Position numbers and translations under genes: made by a program. From NCBI GenBank assembly GCA_014727815.1, contig WJMS01000018.1:1-35189 (forward strand): DNA of 35,189 nt, read 5' to 3'. Below, one piece after another: positions 25,577 to 34,988 of the stretch. The stretch's first letter is position 1. Each line of letters begins with the position of its first letter. The notes beneath the pieces were generated by a model, which did not search any database, had not been told where the DNA came from, and was given only the letters and a program-made list of their open reading frames with translations. This DNA is from a candidate division GN15 bacterium. GTDB taxonomy: Bacteria; Zixibacteria; MSB-5A5; GN15; FEB-12.

Positions 25577-28518
25577 TGCCGCAAGCGTTGTCGGCGATTC
25601 TGGCGCCGGTCATAGCAATTCTGGCAGTCGTATTTCTGGTAATACGACTGCGCTTCTTTTCTGATGAGCGCCCCGACGGCGGTGTCTTGATGGTCCTTGG
25701 CGGGGTACTGGTTATCGCCGCGGCCCTGTGGGAAACGGTCAAGCTGGCCGGTGAGTACGAACACTGGTTTGTGGCCAATGCCTACGCTTACATCGATCTC
25801 ACGCAAATCCTCGTATTGACTGCCGGGGTGCTGCTGATAACTGCGGCCCTGGCGTTGTATCATGATTTCTGGCAAACCCGCCACGACGAGCTGGGTGAAC
25901 GTCAGAGCAAGCTCGGTATTCTGGAACAACTGCAGGAGGACGCTCGGCAGCCATACCAGGTGGTTGACCTGCTCGGGATGGGGCTGCGCGAGATTATGCT
26001 GCACTGGTCCGATTGCGCGGGAGTGGTTTTCCTTATTCATCGCCAGCGCCGTCAGTTCATCCTGATCGACTCGGTCCGTCTTGACAAGAACGAAACGGCG
26101 CTGATGGAATACCTGCCGCTCCGGCGGAATGTCGTGGCTGAGGCGCTGGAAGAAGGCGCACCGATGATTGGCGGAGGCTTCCAGTTTATCGACCGTGAGG
26201 GCACCGTGGTGCCGTCGCGTTTTCGATCCACGCTGGTCCTGCCGCTGGTGTCGGGGATGGAGAAGCTGGGTGGCATTATGCTCTTCTCCGAGGAAGAAAA
26301 AGCGTTCTCACGGACCGACATTCGTGTACTCGGGCCGGTCGCCGGCTGGCTTGCGGAGCGAGCGAGAGGCACTCGTCTCGGCCGCGAACTCAGCACGGCC
26401 CGGACCGAATTACAGCAACGCACCAACCAGCAGTCATCGGTTCTCCATCGCCTGTCGGCCACAGTTGCCGCGCTGAGCGGCAGTGATGTGGTAGCGGAGT
26501 ACTGCCGCAGCCTGGTGGGGGCGGTGTCGGCGGAATCGGTCCATCTGTGCGGGCTCAGGCATGGGTCGCTGCACATCTATGGCGGCAGCGAACCGCTTCT
26601 GGAATTGTCCGAGAATTTCCGGACGGCGCTGGTCGATGCGATCGATCGCAAGAAGCCGCTCATCCTGAATCAGGAAGCGGTCGATAACGATGGCCGGTCA
26701 CGTGTCGTCATGTCGACTCTCATGTATCCCCTGCCCGATACGGACAGTCGCGATGCGCTTCTGTTTCGCAAGGAAGCGCCGCCCTTTGCCGTCGATGAAG
26801 CAACGCTCAAACGGCTGGAGCTGTTTGCAACGATGGGTCGGTTGGCGCTGGCCAGAACGGACAGCCGTAAACTGGATCTGGCCCGACGGATCGGTTTTGA
26901 CCGGGTGCTGCAGTTACTGACCTCGGAGGGCGAGTTCGAGAAGTCTGAACAGGCTCTGTCGTTTTTCATTCGGCAGATGGCCGACATTGCGTCGGAGCAG
27001 ACGGCTGCGGTTGCGCTGACTCGCCGCGACGGGGGAGTATTGACGGGTTTCGACGGCATCCGCGTGCAAACGTCGCCCGAGGAGATCGTCGTGCAGCCGG
27101 GCGAGGGGACTATCGGGCAGAGCCCGATCTCGCGTCAACCGCATTTCATTGTCGGTCGGGCGCAGGTCAGTGCCGAGTTATCAGTCTATCGCCCGGAAAC
27201 ACAGACATCGTTGTCGCGGCTTTACGGCGAGCGCGGCCTGCCGACCATGCTGGCCTGCTGTCCGCTCATGCGTCTTGATGAGCCGATCGGAGTGGCGCTT
27301 TTTCTTATTCATGATCTGGAGGGTGACCGCCAGGCCGAATGGCAGCGACTGCTCACCCTTGCCACCGGTCTGTTCTCGCTTCGCCTGTCGGTTCTGGCCC
27401 TGCAACAGCAGCAGCTGATTGCTGACGGGGCGGAGGTGGCAGCGGCCGCGCCGGCCGGACTTGTGAATCAGATCAATAACGCGCTCTCGGGGATCATGGG
27501 CAATGCCGAGCTTGCGGCCAGTCGTGACGACATTTCCGGTGAGACGCAGCGACAGTTGCGAAGTATCGTGGTGGAGACCGAGCGGCTGGCCAACCTCGTG
27601 AAGTCATCGCTGATCGACAAGCCCGAGCCGAGTCAGGCGGGGGCGTCGCCGCCCGTATCAGAGACTGCTGGCCTCGCCGGAGTCATCATCGGCGTCCTCG
27701 AGGAGGCCCGGATATCCGGTGACACTTTCATGGCGGGGGGGCGTCCCCGTGAGATCGATCTGCGGCTGGAGGCGACCGAGTCGGCGATGATTGCTGATGA
27801 GGAAATCCGTTCTCTGTTCGAGAGCGCCCTGAATCGGTTTGCTGCCCTGGCTCGTGAGGAAGAGGTGCTGACAGTCGCGGTGTACCAGCGCGATGACTAT
27901 GTGTTTCTGGACCTGTCCCGGCATCCCAGAAACTTCCCGCCGGTCCGTCCGGTGGCCGGGTTTGGCGACTACCGGATTGCGGCCGAGGCATTCCGGGAAC
28001 GGCCGGGGGATGTATTCCTGTCGCGATTGAAGGATGACCCGGCGTACTACGCCCATGACCGACACAGCGATACCCCGAGTTTCCTCTCGTTCAAGTTCCC
28101 GGCGAGTCGCGCCGGAGAATCTGCACCCGCTGCTGCTTTGGCCGGGGCTGGACAGTTTGCCGTGCTGGCGATTGACGATGAGGCGATTATCCTCGACCTC
28201 ATCGTGGCCATGTGTCAGTCGCTGGGCTTTTCGGTCCGGACGGCATCTTCGGGCGAGGCCGGGCTTCAGCTGGCCCGGCAGCAGCACTTCGACCTGGTCC
28301 TGACCGATCTGGCTATGCCCGGGTTGTCCGGGCTGGAAGTAGCCCGGGAGCTGCACAAAGCCCAGCCGGATTTACCGGTCATTCTGGTTACCGGCTGGCA
28401 GGCATCGCTCGACCAGGCCGATCTCGACCGGGCTGGGATTGAGCATGTGCTCTCCAAGCCGTTCCGGATCGAGCAGCTGACCGATATTGTCCGGTCGATT
28501 GCGTCACAATCCGGCTAA
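25576..28518 (+). CDS. membrane GAF-domain sensor with degenerate histidine-kinase core and C-terminal receiver domain
   Basis: N-terminal TM helices, GAF-like regions, DHp-like GLVNQINNALSGIMGNAEL, REC VLAIDDEAIILDLI...LVLTDLAMPGLSG...SKPF. ATG overlaps the miaB stop (TGATG). Confidence 0.82.
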   Translation: MPQALSAILAPVIAILAVVFLVIRLRFFSDERPDGGVLMVLGGVLVIAAALWETVKLAGEYEHWFVANAYAYIDLTQILVLTAGVLLITAALALYHDFWQTRHDELGERQSKLGILEQLQEDARQPYQVVDLLGMGLREIMLHWSDCAGVVFLIHRQRRQFILIDSVRLDKNETALMEYLPLRRNVVAEALEEGAPMIGGGFQFIDREGTVVPSRFRSTLVLPLVSGMEKLGGIMLFSEEEKAFSRTDIRVLGPVAGWLAERARGTRLGRELSTARTELQQRTNQQSSVLHRLSATVAALSGSDVVAEYCRSLVGAVSAESVHLCGLRHGSLHIYGGSEPLLELSENFRTALVDAIDRKKPLILNQEAVDNDGRSRVVMSTLMYPLPDTDSRDALLFRKEAPPFAVDEATLKRLELFATMGRLALARTDSRKLDLARRIGFDRVLQLLTSEGEFEKSEQALSFFIRQMADIASEQTAAVALTRRDGGVLTGFDGIRVQTSPEEIVVQPGEGTIGQSPISRQPHFIVGRAQVSAELSVYRPETQTSLSRLYGERGLPTMLACCPLMRLDEPIGVALFLIHDLEGDRQAEWQRLLTLATGLFSLRLSVLALQQQQLIADGAEVAAAAPAGLVNQINNALSGIMGNAELAASRDDISGETQRQLRSIVVETERLANLVKSSLIDKPEPSQAGASPPVSETAGLAGVIIGVLEEARISGDTFMAGGRPREIDLRLEATESAMIADEEIRSLFESALNRFAALAREEEVLTVAVYQRDDYVFLDLSRHPRNFPPVRPVAGFGDYRIAAEAFRERPGDVFLSRLKDDPAYYAHDRHSDTPSFLSFKFPASRAGESAPAAALAGAGQFAVLAIDDEAIILDLIVAMCQSLGFSVRTASSGEAGLQLARQQHFDLVLTDLAMPGLSGLEVARELHKAQPDLPVILVTGWQASLDQADLDRAGIEHVLSKPFRIEQLTDIVRSIASQSG

Positions 28519-28603
28519 ATCAAGCCATTTTTCTCCCCTGTGACGGTAAGGAAATCAGGCTCCGTCGCCGATACCTTGGATAGGCAACTAAACCGGGGTA
28601 CCG

Positions 28604-29935
28604 ATGGATAAACTGAGTATCATCGACCAGATTCACAAGAGCAACGACCTGCTGTCCATGCCCCAGGCGATCTCCGAGATCCTTGGTGAGATGGACAAGC
28701 CGGAATTCTCCTCCGAAGCCCTGGCCAAGATCATTCTCAAAGATGCTTCTCTCACAGCGCGTATTCTTCAGTTGGCCAACTCGCCGTTCTACCATCGGCT
28801 AAACGACATCAAGAATGTCAACCAGGCGATTCAGGTCCTCGGTTCGACTACGGTCAAGTGCCTGGCCCTGTCGTCATCGGTGCTCAATCCCACGCTGATT
28901 GAAGAGGCCTCCGGGATCAACGTGAAAAACTTCTTCTCGTCGATTCTGACCGTAGCTGCGGCGGCGGAGAAGATTGCCAAGGCGGTGGGATACAAGTCGC
29001 CTGACGTAGCGTTCATAGCCGGCCTGCTGCATCATGTCGGCATTCTGTTTTTCATGCACCACTATCCGGGCGCGTATCGTCGGGTGGTGGGCAAGCAAGT
29101 GCAGGCGTTGACGCTTATAGATGCCGAGCGGGAGGTGTTCGGGATCGATCATGCTGAGGTCGGTTTCCAGCTCTGTGAGCGCTGGCACTTGCCGTCGGAG
29201 ATCTGCGTGTCCGTGAGGGATCACCATTCGTTCACGACGCTCAACGAGCAGGATACGTTGCAGAATGTGATCCGCCTGGCGAGTCTGCTTACCGACGACG
29301 CCGTAACGACGTATGAGTCGGACTTGCAGGATCGGATCATTCGCGTCAACGCGGTTGCTTACTCCCTCGGCCTGGACAAGCCGCAGGTGGATGAACTGAC
29401 GTCATCGCTGCTGGCCGAGACATTGCGGATCGCCAAGTACCTGGATATCGACATCGGCTCGATCGAAGAGGTGATCACGCGCGCCAACAAGGAGATCTGG
29501 AAGACGTACCTGATGGTCGAGAACCTGTTCAAGGAACGGCAGGAGTTGTCGGCCAAGTTGCTCAAGGAGGAGCGGGCGCGGGGCGCCATCCTCTCCAAGA
29601 ACATTGCCATCGCGACCATGTCGCATTACCTGAACAACGCGACCATGGCGATCTACGGTCGGGCTCAGATCATGCGCAAGTGGCACGAAGACGAGTCGCA
29701 TGACAAGTTGCTCGAGAAGCTACCGGCGACACTCGATGTGATCGAGAACTCCATTCGCAAAATCAAGGCGGTGCTGCTCGAGATCAAGGACATTTCACCG
29801 ATCGACGAAGTGAAGTTCTACGACATGTCACAGGCGCTCAATCTCGACGAACGCATTGCCAAGCGAATGGCGACACTCGACGAGGAATCCGGACTGGTGC
29901 TGCCCGAGGAAGCAGTAGATATCCAGCAATCGTAG
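28604..29935 (+). CDS. HDOD-domain protein with C-terminal DHp-like helix
   Basis: HDOD features (LLSMPQAISEIL, DASLTARILQLANSPFY, AIQVLGSTTVKCLAL, AFIAGLLHHVGILFF); C-terminal IATMSHYLNNATMAIYGRAQIM. Confidence 0.87.
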   Translation: MDKLSIIDQIHKSNDLLSMPQAISEILGEMDKPEFSSEALAKIILKDASLTARILQLANSPFYHRLNDIKNVNQAIQVLGSTTVKCLALSSSVLNPTLIEEASGINVKNFFSSILTVAAAAEKIAKAVGYKSPDVAFIAGLLHHVGILFFMHHYPGAYRRVVGKQVQALTLIDAEREVFGIDHAEVGFQLCERWHLPSEICVSVRDHHSFTTLNEQDTLQNVIRLASLLTDDAVTTYESDLQDRIIRVNAVAYSLGLDKPQVDELTSSLLAETLRIAKYLDIDIGSIEEVITRANKEIWKTYLMVENLFKERQELSAKLLKEERARGAILSKNIAIATMSHYLNNATMAIYGRAQIMRKWHEDESHDKLLEKLPATLDVIENSIRKIKAVLLEIKDISPIDEVKFYDMSQALNLDERIAKRMATLDEESGLVLPEEAVDIQQS

Positions 29936-29940
29936 ACCGC

Positions 29941-29967
29941 GCGGGCGCTTGCGCCCGGCCCGCCTTT
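29941..29967 (+). terminator. possible weak Rho-independent terminator or attenuator
   Basis: GCGGGC/GCCCGC with nested GGGCG/CGCCC, followed by CTTTT. Confidence 0.45.
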
Positions 29968-29983
29968 TCGTTACTATCGCATC

Positions 29984-31186
29984 ATGCTAACCTACCTGAC
30001 ATCAGGGGAGTCCCACGGGCCCCAGCTGACGGCTATTGTCGATGGCCTGCCGGCCGGGCTGACTGTCGCAGTCGATGAGTTAAACTTCCAGATGGCGCGG
30101 CGTCAGAAGGGTTATGGTCGCGGCGGGCGAATGAAGATCGAACAGGATCAGGTGGAGTTTGTCTCCGGCCTGCGGCACAGTCGAACGCTGGGCGGACCGG
30201 TTACGATGGTCATCCGCAACCGGGACTGGGAGAACTGGGTCAATATCATGGATCCGGTGTCGCCGCTACCGGACGATCTACATCTGCGCGAGCAGCGTCT
30301 GGCCCATGAGACGACCATGCCGCGTCCGGGCCATGCCGATCTCGCGGGTGGTATCAAGTACAATCACAAAGACCTTCGCAATGTGCTCGAGCGCGCCTCG
30401 GCGCGCGAGACGGCCGCCCGGGTGGCGGTGGGGTCGTTGTGTCGGCAGTTGCTGGAGCAGTTCGGGGTGCGATTCGCCTCGCATGTGGTGCAGATCGGCG
30501 AGGTCGCGGTGGCACGAGAGCGGTACACGATTGAGCATATCGATGACATCATCGAAAGATCGGAAGCATCCGAGGTGCGCTGCCTGGTTTCGGAAGTGGA
30601 AGCGAAGATGATCGAGGCGATCAAGACGGCAAAGAAGAAGCGCGATTCCCTGGGTGGTGTGGCCGAGGTTATTGTCACCGGTTTGCCGGTTGGGTTGGGC
30701 GGTTTCTCGCAGGGACGGCATCGGCTCGACTCGCAACTGGTGGGGGCGCTTATGTCGATACCGTCAGCGAAAGGCGCCGAGATCGGTCTCGGCTTCGCCG
30801 CGGCGGCGAGGCGCGGTTCGGAGGTGCATGACGAGATCTTCTACGATACCGAGGGTGATCCGCGGAAGAAGAAGTTCGTGCGAAAGACCAATCGGGCCGG
30901 GGGGATCGAGGGTGGTATCACCACCGGTGAACCGATAGTTGCGCGGGTGGCGGTCAAGCCGATCTCTACTTTGAATCGTCCGCTGCAGACGGTCGATGTC
31001 GTGACGAAAGAACCGGCCGAAGCAATGGTGGAACGTACCGACAACTGCGTGGTGCCGGCCGTGGCGGTAATCACCGAGGCGGTGATGGCGATCGAGTTAA
31101 CCGAGGTGTTTCTCGACAAGTTCGGCCGTGACAACATGGCTGAGATCACGCGCAATGTTGAGTCGTTTCTGGCTACTGACTACTAG
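29984..31186 (+). CDS. aroC: chorismate synthase
   Basis: LTSGESHGPQLTAIVDGLPAG, RRQKGYGRGGRM, RPGHADLAGGIKY, ERASARETAARVAVG. Confidence 0.96.
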   Translation: MLTYLTSGESHGPQLTAIVDGLPAGLTVAVDELNFQMARRQKGYGRGGRMKIEQDQVEFVSGLRHSRTLGGPVTMVIRNRDWENWVNIMDPVSPLPDDLHLREQRLAHETTMPRPGHADLAGGIKYNHKDLRNVLERASARETAARVAVGSLCRQLLEQFGVRFASHVVQIGEVAVARERYTIEHIDDIIERSEASEVRCLVSEVEAKMIEAIKTAKKKRDSLGGVAEVIVTGLPVGLGGFSQGRHRLDSQLVGALMSIPSAKGAEIGLGFAAAARRGSEVHDEIFYDTEGDPRKKKFVRKTNRAGGIEGGITTGEPIVARVAVKPISTLNRPLQTVDVVTKEPAEAMVERTDNCVVPAVAVITEAVMAIELTEVFLDKFGRDNMAEITRNVESFLATDY

Positions 31187-31287
31187 ACCTGCGGCGCCTG
31201 CCGCTCCCCGGAAAATTGTTGCCCCACAGCCCGTTATCTCATAGGTTGAAGCATCTATAGAAACGCCAGCATGGGAAAGGAACGGCT

Positions 31288-32781
31288 ATGAACGTGCAGG
31301 TAACCGCCAGTCGGCCCGAAGATATCGCGGTCGACACGCTCGTTGTTTTCACTACCAGTTATGATGCGATACCTCGCGGTGCAATGAAATCGCTTGATGA
31401 TGCGTCCGGGAATATCCTCTCGACGCTGCTTGATTCCGAGGAATTCTCCGGCGCCTCCGGGGAAACCGTGACATTGTACCGTCCCGACGGCTATAGCTGC
31501 GGACGGGTAATCGTGGCGGGACTCGGCGCCAAGCAGGATGTCGATGCCGATTCGTTCCGTCGGGCCATGGGCGTGGTTTCGCGGATGAAGGGGATTCGAT
31601 CGGTTGGTCGCGCGGCATTGTCGTTTGACGCGCATCTCGAGCCGGCCAACGTCGGAGCGGCTGTCGAGGGTTATCTGCTCGGTTCGTTCAAGCTGCTCAA
31701 TTACAAGACGGGTGATGACAGCAGTCTCGACACCAAGCTGGAGTCGCTGGAGATCCTGGTCGACAAGAAGTCCGGTGCCCGCAAGTTCGAAAGTGCGGCG
31801 GAGCGGGGTAAGATCATTGCCGAAGGGCAGATTCTGGCGCGACGGTTATCGGCGACGCCGGCAAACGACCTGACGCCGAAAAAGTACGCCAAAGAAGCGC
31901 AGCGACTGGCCAAAGAGTTCGGCTTCTCCTGTACGGTGCTGGATGAGAAGGCTATCGCGAAGGAGAAGATGGGCGGGGTGATTGCGGTCGGTCAGGGTTC
32001 GGCCGAGCCGCCGCGGTTTCTGATTCTCGAGCACAAAGGGCGCAACGACAAGCAGGCGCCGATCGTGCTGGTCGGCAAGGGCGTGACCTTTGATACCGGT
32101 GGTATCTCTCTTAAGCCGTCGCTCAACATGCACGAGATGAAACAGGATATGACCGGCTCGGCGGTGGTGCTGGCGACTCTGGTGACGGCGGCGCGGCTGG
32201 GGGTCAAGCGCAATATCGTCGGACTGATTCCGGCGACCGAGAACATGCCCTCGGGGACGGCTATAAAGCCGGGCGATATCATCACCATGCGCAAGGGCAA
32301 GACGGTCGAGATCATCAATACCGACGCCGAAGGGCGATTGATCCTGGCCGATGCGCTCGACTATGCCAACAAGTACAAGCCCCAGGCGGTGATCGATATC
32401 GCCACGCTTACGGGCGCCTGCCTGTTTATTCTGGGTTATGCCGGGGCGCCGTTTGTGGGCAACAACAGCAAGCTAACCGACCTGATCCGGGAGGCAGCGG
32501 CCAACACCGCCGAGCGGGTATGGGAAATGCCGCTCTGGGATGACTTCAAGCAGGCCATGAAGTCCGATATTGCCGACCTCGTCAACTCGGGAGGGAGACC
32601 GGCCGGGACGTTGACGGCTGCGGGATTCCTGTCCAACTTTGTCGGTGACTGGCCCTGGGCGCACATCGATATCGCGTACATGGATATGGAGCCAAAGGGG
32701 ACGCCGTACACACCGAAAGGAGCTTCGGGGTTTGGTGTCCGGCTGCTGGTCGATGTGCTCGCCAACTGGAAAAAGGTCTGA
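31288..32781 (+). CDS. pepA: leucyl aminopeptidase (M17)
   Basis: VGKGVTFDTGGISLKPS..MHEMKQDMTGSA, NTDAEGRLILADAL, IDIATLTGAC. Confidence 0.95.
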   Translation: MNVQVTASRPEDIAVDTLVVFTTSYDAIPRGAMKSLDDASGNILSTLLDSEEFSGASGETVTLYRPDGYSCGRVIVAGLGAKQDVDADSFRRAMGVVSRMKGIRSVGRAALSFDAHLEPANVGAAVEGYLLGSFKLLNYKTGDDSSLDTKLESLEILVDKKSGARKFESAAERGKIIAEGQILARRLSATPANDLTPKKYAKEAQRLAKEFGFSCTVLDEKAIAKEKMGGVIAVGQGSAEPPRFLILEHKGRNDKQAPIVLVGKGVTFDTGGISLKPSLNMHEMKQDMTGSAVVLATLVTAARLGVKRNIVGLIPATENMPSGTAIKPGDIITMRKGKTVEIINTDAEGRLILADALDYANKYKPQAVIDIATLTGACLFILGYAGAPFVGNNSKLTDLIREAAANTAERVWEMPLWDDFKQAMKSDIADLVNSGGRPAGTLTAAGFLSNFVGDWPWAHIDIAYMDMEPKGTPYTPKGASGFGVRLLVDVLANWKKV

Positions 32782-32800
32782 GTGGGATCAGCGAGTATAC

Positions 32801-32832
32801 AAAAAGCCGGTCGCTGTTGCGGCCGGCTTTTT
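32801..32832. terminator. Rho-independent terminator (bidirectional)
   Basis: AAAAAGCCGG...CCGGCTTTTTT between convergent genes. Confidence 0.9.
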
Positions 32833-32857
32833 TCATTACTTGTGTTGTCTCGAGAAG

Positions 32858-33883
32858 CTACCTGGCGGTTGGCTTGGACCAGGCGGGCGCCTTGTCGTTG
32901 CCCGGGACGGTTATCCGGCGGGCGTTGTTGCCCATGATATCGACAATCCAGATTGATCCGTCGGTCGTGGCGAAAGTCAGCCACTTGGAGTTGGGCGAAA
33001 AGGACGGCGCCAGCGTGCGCGGGTAGACATTGACCGGCGGCTCCCAGACCAGATAGTGCTCGCTCAGGTCCGGCGTGGCAACATAGACGCCGGCTTTAGA
33101 CATGTCGTTGTACACGTAGGCCAGCCATTTGCCATCGGGCGAAAAGGACGGGGCGACGCGTTTGATATTCCGGGTCGAGATATCGCGGACACTGTCCAGC
33201 GGCACCATGAAGTCGTCGGCCGGCAGGACCGCAATGCCCTGTGGTTTAAGATCAAAGAAGTGGACGAAGGCGATATCACCGGTTCTGGTGTTCATGGTCG
33301 GATTCATCATGAACTCAGACATGTTCTGCCAGTCCTTGCGGAGCAATTCCTGGCTGCCACCGTTCTCGTCGGAGATGACGATCTGGTAGTTGGGCATGGC
33401 GGCGTTGACCCGGTTAGCGTTCATATCTTTGGTGAAGATAATCCGGCCGTCGGGTTGCCATTCCGGGTCGCGGCTGCCGAGATCATCGGTGATCCGCATC
33501 CACCACATCGAATTGCCGACCTCGACCGAATCGAGAAAGGCGAGGAAGAGGTCATAGACTTTGTGGCGACCGCCGAGCATATCGGGGCCGCGCAGGTCGA
33601 CCTCGCCGGATCGCGTGAAGACGATCTTGCGATTGTCGGGCGAGAAGCTCAGTCGACCATCTGCGTTGGATACCTCGCTGACGGCCTGCTGGCCGCTGCC
33701 GTCGGCGTTCATGATCCAGACGTTGCCGGCGCGAATGAACGCAATCTGGCCGGTCGGCTGGCCGATTTCCCCGACCTGGTCGACCGTCAGTTTGCTCTGT
33801 GCTGAGGCCAGCGTGGCGAGCATCAGCACGCACGAAACAAGGACTACGATTTTCGTCGAGCGAATACGCTGCTCCGTTTTCAA
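32858..33883 (-). CDS. TolB/PD40 beta-propeller-like secreted protein
   Basis: Repeats FSPDGKWLAYV, FSPNSKWLTFA, FSPDNRKIVFT; TTG start at 33883 preceded by GGAG gives MKTEQRIRSTKIVVLVSCVLMLATLASA. Confidence 0.82.
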   Translation of the reverse strand: MKTEQRIRSTKIVVLVSCVLMLATLASAQSKLTVDQVGEIGQPTGQIAFIRAGNVWIMNADGSGQQAVSEVSNADGRLSFSPDNRKIVFTRSGEVDLRGPDMLGGRHKVYDLFLAFLDSVEVGNSMWWMRITDDLGSRDPEWQPDGRIIFTKDMNANRVNAAMPNYQIVISDENGGSQELLRKDWQNMSEFMMNPTMNTRTGDIAFVHFFDLKPQGIAVLPADDFMVPLDSVRDISTRNIKRVAPSFSPDGKWLAYVYNDMSKAGVYVATPDLSEHYLVWEPPVNVYPRTLAPSFSPNSKWLTFATTDGSIWIVDIMGNNARRITVPGNDKAPAWSKPTAR

Positions 33884-33920
33884 AATACAAACTCCGTTGT
33901 TGGCGTCGTGAGTCTTCGCC

Positions 33921-33948
33921 AAGATATCGTATCTCTGCCGCCTGTCAA
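33921..33948 (-). promoter_or_regulatory. sigma70 promoter of the TolB-like gene
   Basis: On the minus strand TTGACA - 16 nt - TATCTT; overlaps the track ATG at 33922. Confidence 0.7.
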
Positions 33949-33979
33949 CCCATGTCGGGTTGATTGATCCGGAGTTGGC

Positions 33980-34831
33980 TTACCAGTTGAAGAAGCGTTT
34001 CACTTCGATTTTTCCGCGCACCCCGGACAGGGCCAGATCGACTCGGCCATCTTCGGTATCGTTGTAGGTCGCAACGATTTCTTCGTCCTGTGCATTATAC
34101 CACGAGACGTTGTTGAAGTTCAGATAGAGATAGCTGAGATCGACGCCGAGGGCCATGTTCCACAGGTTGATCGGGTAATCCGCCCCGACACCAAACGAGA
34201 AGCCGGGCGCGGCGCCGGTATAGGTCTCGTTCTGGGCGACCGGATTGGCGGTCGTCAAGTTCAGGTTCTGGTATTCCGGGAAGAGGTCCCAGTTGACGGC
34301 ATAGTAGCCGACCGTACCGTTGACCCGCACCGCGAGATTGGTCAGCAGATCCTGGCGGGTCGGCGGGTTGACAAAGTAGTACTGGAAGCCGGTATAGGCG
34401 CCGTACACTTTGACTTCGCTTTTCGGGTCGGTGATCGTGGTCGGCACGCCGCCGGACGGATTGTAGGTAAACTCGCCGGAGAGATTGGTACCCTGCTTGA
34501 GCCAGTATTCACCACCGAGCAGCCAGGTGAAGCGATCGTTGAAGACGACTCCGAAATCGGCGCCAACGGAGAAGGCCTGATCGAGCCAGGCAACCTCGCC
34601 GCCCTGGATATCGGCCGAGATATTGGTGGCGAAGCTGTTATAGTCGTTGTTCCGGTTGATCCGGTTGCCGTTGAAATGCAGTGACGCCCAGCCGAGCTTG
34701 GTGACTTTTTCTTTTTCCGACTTCTGCAGATACCGGTTGACGATATCCTGTTCGGTTTCCTGAGCGATTACTGCCGGGGCGCCGATGAGAGCCACAAGCG
34801 CCACGATAAGCAGACTACGAAGCGAGCGCAT
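33980..34831 (-). CDS. outer membrane beta-barrel protein, hypothetical
   Basis: Signal peptide MRSLRSLLIVALVALIGAPAVIA from ATG at 34831; alternating hydrophobic strands, terminal aromatic ...VKRFFNW. Confidence 0.8.
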   Translation of the reverse strand: MRSLRSLLIVALVALIGAPAVIAQETEQDIVNRYLQKSEKEKVTKLGWASLHFNGNRINRNNDYNSFATNISADIQGGEVAWLDQAFSVGADFGVVFNDRFTWLLGGEYWLKQGTNLSGEFTYNPSGGVPTTITDPKSEVKVYGAYTGFQYYFVNPPTRQDLLTNLAVRVNGTVGYYAVNWDLFPEYQNLNLTTANPVAQNETYTGAAPGFSFGVGADYPINLWNMALGVDLSYLYLNFNNVSWYNAQDEEIVATYNDTEDGRVDLALSGVRGKIEVKRFFNW

Positions 34832-34928
34832 AGAACCTCCTGGGATAATTGCTTTTTGCCCTTGTTCTTTGGAGTTATCGGAATAGTCGCGGGTTTGCTT
34901 GACGTTGTTTTTATGGGCTCGGGAGAGC

Positions 34929-34961
34929 AAAAAAACAGGGCGGATCGGGATGATCCGCCCT
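34929..34961 (-). terminator. Rho-independent terminator for the minus-strand PFOR gene
   Basis: AGGGCGGATC-GGGAT-GATCCGCCCT with A7 on the + strand side, i.e. T7 on the minus transcript. Confidence 0.9.
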
Positions 34962-34988
34962 GGGGAATAGGCTGAGTTGACCGGAGGA

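Noticed and set aside
28604-29240. GLLHHVG in place of GLLHDIG considered as a novel HD loss
   Set aside because: HDOD domains are generally degenerate HD folds, so loss of the HD pair is expected.
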